From Tautonia sociabilis (GTDB lineage Bacteria; Planctomycetota; Planctomycetia; Isosphaerales; Isosphaeraceae): a stretch of DNA of 64,000 nt. Location of the stretch: positions 40,936-104,935 of the forward strand of contig NZ_RYZH01000023.1 of NCBI RefSeq assembly GCF_003977685.1, in the 5' to 3' direction. Under the pieces are notes generated by a model. The model did no database searches. It was given only the letters and a program-made list of their open reading frames with translations, and was not told the DNA's origin. Position numbers and translations under genes: made by a program. Numbering within the stretch: position 1 is the first letter of the stretch; each line of letters opens with the position of its first letter. Below, in pieces: positions 63,968 to 64,000 of this stretch.

Positions 63968-64000
63968 ATGCCGCGTCAGGCATCCGACGACGCACCGTGG
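63968..64000 (+). CDS. Possible start of a gene cut by the window end
   Basis: An ATG at 63968 with CGGGAG 9 bp upstream opens a frame (MPRQASDDAPW) that runs off the window. It is too short to judge. Confidence 0.3.
   Translation, partial: MPRQASDDAPW

Noticed and set aside
1..64000. tRNA or rRNA genes
   Set aside because: No T-loop-like GGTTCGAATCC segments with matching acceptor stems, and no rRNA-like stretches, were seen by eye on either strand. A tRNAscan run would be decisive.

Overview
The window is very GC-rich and reads as the chromosome of a planctomycete, most likely from the Isosphaeraceae or a close relative. The evidence is two DUF1559 proteins (prepilin-like N-terminus, C-terminal H-x9-DG motif), a DUF1501 Tat-signal protein beside a broken DUF1549-type cytochrome gene, PEP-CTERM surface proteins, large Ser/Thr kinases with WD40 or other extracytoplasmic tails, FHA proteins, a Uma2 nuclease and a DUF58 protein. 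The call is by eye from gene content; no database search was run.

Layout. 1-1378: end of a membrane protein. 1808-13045 (minus): an altronate-dehydratase-family enzyme, a large multi-spanning membrane protein, a GT1 glycosyltransferase, an SDR epimerase, two overlapping FHA proteins and a kinase-WD40 protein. 13046-14582: a 1.5 kb gene-free gap with three copies of a dispersed repeat, then a strong promoter, a compact RNA ending in a strong terminator, and a leader with two mutually exclusive hairpins. 14583-26145 (plus): a nine-gene propionate/methylmalonyl-CoA operon. It encodes an acyl-CoA:carboxylate CoA-transferase, both methylmalonyl-CoA mutase subunits, the MeaB GTPase, transcarboxylase 5S and 12S subunits, a small accessory protein, a biotin carrier and methylmalonyl-CoA epimerase. 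Together these are nearly a complete Wood-Werkman cycle. 26264-27118 (minus): a TPR lipoprotein. 27301-31762 (plus): a cobalamin riboswitch followed by DUF1559, two tandem DUF4465 PEP-CTERM proteins and a third PEP-CTERM surface protein. This looks like a B12-controlled cell-surface locus lying next to a B12-dependent enzyme operon.

31773-40000: trpS, an SDR, a small conserved-looking protein, a ComEC protein fused to an alpha/beta hydrolase, and a secreted charged coiled-coil protein with four internal repeats. 40162-45856 (plus): ferredoxin, a pentanucleotide repeat, a PhyH-like dioxygenase, dapF, bioD, a zinc-ribbon membrane protein and an EEP-family phosphatase/nuclease. 45763-52927 (minus): a small membrane protein, DUF58, Uma2, a GH57 glucanotransferase, a PEP-CTERM protein and glycogen synthase. 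53219-57574 (plus): DUF1559 and a kinase. 57755-64000: an acyl-CoA dehydrogenase, a NUDIX hydrolase, a membrane protein, two decayed gene fragments, a methyltransferase, DUF1501, and possibly the first codons of another gene.

The two strongest novelties are the B12 riboswitch driving PEP-CTERM/DUF4465 surface proteins and the RNA-rich leader in front of the propionate operon. No tRNA, rRNA, CRISPR array or intact mobile element was recognised.
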